A stretch of DNA of 7,643 nt from Myxococcales bacterium. Lineage in GTDB: Bacteria; Myxococcota_A; Bradymonadia; Bradymonadales; Bradymonadaceae. Below, piece by piece: positions 6,454 to 7,643 of this stretch. Position numbers and translations under genes: made by a program. Numbering within the stretch: position 1 is the first letter of the stretch; each line of letters starts with the position of its first letter. Where the stretch lies: NCBI GenBank assembly GCA_007120915.1, contig SKMT01000164.1:1-7643 (forward strand). The letters are read 5' to 3'. The notes beneath the pieces are model-generated. The model was not told the origin of the DNA and searched no databases. It saw only the letters and a program-made list of their open reading frames with translations.

Positions 6454-6546
6454 TCAGTGGTTCAGGGACTGTGACTGCCATCCAACGGTGAAACTTTGCT
6501 CGTTGCGTTGGGTATTAAACACTCCGGTTGGGGTGGTTGCAAAAAA
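6454..6546 (-). pseudogene. 3' stub of a fourth glycine-zipper paralog
   Basis: Read on the minus strand, this ends ...TTPTGVF NTQRNEQSFTVGWQ SQSLNH-stop. The segment QRNEQSFTVGWQ matches QRDEWTLTVGWQ of the paralog at 5038-5664 at eight of twelve positions, and a TP pair lies upstream as in the intact copies. The last residues differ: SQSLNH replaces GRF, so the terminal Phe is lost. Upstream of about 6547 the similarity stops and the structured repeats begin within 15 bp. No signal peptide or zipper remains. The open frame continues through the repeats but encodes repeat-derived sequence there. The stub lies 32 bp before the paralog-3 start, much like the 47-bp spacing in the intact pair. 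Confidence 0.6.
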
Positions 6547-6560
6547 TGCTCTGGGAGGAT

Positions 6561-6659
6561 CTCTTCTGGTGTGCGGGGTGCCCCTCCGCCTCACATCCGT
6601 TCGGCACCTCCCCACTCGTGGCCTCGTGGGGAGGAAAGCCGTGCTGGTGTTGGAAAGCT
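6561..6659 (+). repeat. Structured intergenic repeat, type 2, copy D
   Basis: This copy opens with CTCTTCTGGTGTGCG, the same 15 bases that open copy A. It continues GGGGTGCCCCTCCGCC, CACATCCGTTCGGCACC and a nine-pair stem (CCTCCCCAC with GTGGGGAGG around a ten-base loop), then AAAGCCGTGCTGGTGTTGGAAAGC. A second stem, GGTGCC with GGCACC, is possible upstream of the main one. It is the first unit of a 95-bp tandem. Confidence 0.88.
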
Positions 6660-6754
6660 TCTGGTGTGCGGGGTGCCCCTCCGCCTCACATCCGTTCGGC
6701 ACCTCCCCACTCGTGGCCTCGTGGGGAGGGAAGCCGTGCTGGTGTTGGAAAGCT
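6660..6754 (+). repeat. Structured intergenic repeat, type 2, copy E
   Basis: This is the second 95-bp unit. It differs from copy D by one visible base (GGAGGGAAG instead of GGAGGAAAG). It has the same nine-pair stem. Near-identity points to a recent tandem duplication. Like the others it is non-coding, though a frame from the carbonic anhydrase runs open through it by chance. Confidence 0.88.
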
Positions 6755-6767
6755 TCTGGTGTGCGGG
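6755..6767 (+). repeat. Truncated third unit of the 95-bp tandem
   Basis: TCTGGTGTGCGGG repeats the first 13 bases of units D and E at exactly the same 95-bp period, then similarity ends. It marks the right boundary of the tandem and suggests the repeating unit starts at TCTGG. Confidence 0.7.
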
Positions 6768-6770
6768 ATG

Positions 6771-6791
6771 GTTGCGCCCCGCAACGGGGCG
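6771..6791 (+). promoter_or_regulatory. Strong GC hairpin upstream of the carbonic anhydrase
   Basis: CGCCCCG (6775-6781) and CGGGGCG (6785-6791) pair perfectly with a three-base loop. An alternative, exclusive stem pairs GTTGC (6771-6775) with GCAAC (6781-6785). The main stem is followed by TTCT, not a long T-run. It lies 54 bp before the start codon and could be a weak terminator closing the repeat region or a leader structure of the gene. Confidence 0.4.
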
Positions 6792-6845
6792 TTCTATCCC
6801 TGCCGGGTAGACGAGCCCAGGGGTCTGATGCCAACAGGAGATGCC

Positions 6846-7481
6846 ATGAGTACCTACGATGAAGTGTTTGAGAACAACCGCCGATGGGTGCGGCGCTGGA
6901 ACGAACAGGACCCGAAGTTTTTTGAGCGTCTGGCCCAGGAGCAACATCCGAACTTCTTGTACATCGGCTGTTCGGACAGTCGAGTGCCGGCGAATACGGT
7001 GATGGGGCTGGAGCCGGGAGAGGTGTTCGTGCATCGAAATGTGGCGAACCTGATGGTCAACACAGATGTCAGCTCTCACACGGTGCTCGAATACGCGGTG
7101 GACTATCTGAAGGTCGATCACGTGGTGATCTGCGGGCACTACGGCTGTGGAGGGGTGAGCGCGGCGATGCAGTCCAAGGATCTGGGCGGGACTCTCAACA
7201 GTTGGCTCCGAGAGATTCGTGATGTGTACCGGCTGTACAAAGACGAGCTGGACGCCATCGAAGATGAGGAAGAGCGCCGCGATCGGCTGGTGGAGCTGAA
7301 CGTGCGGGAGCAATGTGTCAATCTGATCAAGACCGCCACCGTTCAGCGGGCGTATCTAAGCCGCGGTGCCCCCACGGTGCACGGGTGGGTGTATTCGCTG
7401 GAGGATGGGCTGCTGCGGGACCTGGAGATTCCGTTCGAGGAGTTGCTCGAGGAGGTTCGCGAGGTGTATCGGTTGGAGTGA
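6846..7481 (+). CDS. can: Beta-class carbonic anhydrase
   Basis: This 211-residue cytosolic zinc enzyme interconverts CO2 and bicarbonate, supplying bicarbonate for carboxylases and helping pH balance. The zinc ligands and catalytic dyad are all visible: Cys42, Asp44 and Arg46 in IGCSDSRVP, His98 and Cys101 in CGHYGCGG, with HRNVAN at 63-68. Length, spacing and the HGWVYSLEDGLLRD segment (179-192) fit the E. coli Can type; from memory, the E. coli ligands carry the same numbers (42, 44, 98, 101). The ATG at 6846 has AGGAG five bases upstream, which fixes the start; the open frame continues upstream only through repeats. In the E. coli and H. influenzae enzymes, Trp39, Arg64 and Tyr181 form an inhibitory bicarbonate site. 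Here Arg64 is kept, a Tyr is present at 183, and residue 39 is Tyr. The gene stands alone, between a repeat cluster and a heptamer array that begins at its stop codon. Confidence 0.95.
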   Translation: MSTYDEVFENNRRWVRRWNEQDPKFFERLAQEQHPNFLYIGCSDSRVPANTVMGLEPGEVFVHRNVANLMVNTDVSSHTVLEYAVDYLKVDHVVICGHYGCGGVSAAMQSKDLGGTLNSWLREIRDVYRLYKDELDAIEDEEERRDRLVELNVREQCVNLIKTATVQRAYLSRGAPTVHGWVYSLEDGLLRDLEIPFEELLEEVREVYRLE

Positions 7482-7643
7482 TTGGTTATTGGTTATTCGT
7501 CGGTGGTCGGTGGTTGGTGGTTGGTGGTCGGTGGTCGGTGGTCGGTGGTCGGTGGTCGGTGGTCGGTGGTCGGTGGTCGGTGGTCGGTGGTCGGTGGTCG
7601 GTGGTCGGTGGTCGGTGGTCGGTGGTCGGTGGTCGGTGGTCGG
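7480..7643 (+). repeat. Heptamer tandem array (CGGTGGT), runs off the window
   Basis: Units of seven bases can be read in one register from the last bases of the carbonic anhydrase stop codon to the window edge: GATTGGT, TATTGGT, TATTCGT, CGGTGGT twice, TGGTGGT twice, then CGGTGGT without interruption from 7529. About 23 units are present, the last cut by the edge. Degenerate units lie next to the gene and identical ones further out, so the array seems to be growing away from the gene. The paired G doublets could form two-layer G-quadruplexes. Confidence 0.95.

Noticed and set aside
4062..6767. CRISPR array
   Set aside because: There are too few copies, the units are ~80 bp with strong internal hairpins, spacers are not of uniform unique type, and no cas gene is present.
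6528..6845. 106-codon N-terminal extension of the carbonic anhydrase
   Set aside because: It encodes only the structured repeats. A good AGGAG site marks ATG 6846, and the resulting length and numbering fit the family.

Overview
The window looks like chromosomal DNA of a high-GC Gram-negative bacterium. Two observations point to a deltaproteobacterial-type lineage (Myxococcota, Bradymonadota or Desulfobacterota in the broad sense): a split ATP synthase b/b' pair whose second subunit has an export-type N-terminus, and secreted proteins ending in an aromatic residue like outer-membrane proteins. This placement is inference from gene style, not from a marker gene.

Layout, left to right. (1) 1-650, minus strand: the start of an F-type ATP synthase stalk operon, with b' (atpF') complete and the second b subunit (atpF) running off the left edge. 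(2) 651-1136: a divergent intergenic region between atpF' and sucA. It holds two arrays of degenerate 7-bp repeats in opposite orientation, which share a perfect 21-bp inverted repeat, plus a plausible sucA promoter and a GC-rich leader hairpin. (3) 1137-4055, plus strand: a complete 2-oxoglutarate dehydrogenase E1 gene (sucA), without sucB next to it. (4) 4056-4378: non-coding, filled by three copies of an ~80-bp structured repeat, two direct and one inverted. (5) 4379-6546, minus strand: three paralogous small exported proteins with glycine zippers and a shared C-terminus, plus the 3' stub of a fourth. The order suggests duplication of a two-gene unit. (6) 6547-6845: two more copies of the structured repeat as a 95-bp tandem with a truncated third unit, then a strong hairpin. 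(7) 6846-7481, plus strand: a complete beta-carbonic anhydrase. (8) 7480-7643: a heptamer array starting at the carbonic anhydrase stop codon and running off the right edge, where the sequence may end because the repeat could not be assembled.

The housekeeping genes (ATP synthase, TCA cycle, CO2/bicarbonate interconversion) are ordinary and intact. The unusual content lies between and beside them: two families of intergenic repeats, and a local expansion of an unrecognised glycine-zipper envelope protein family with one member apparently decayed beside a repeat array. No tRNA, rRNA, CRISPR array, transposase or phage gene was seen.
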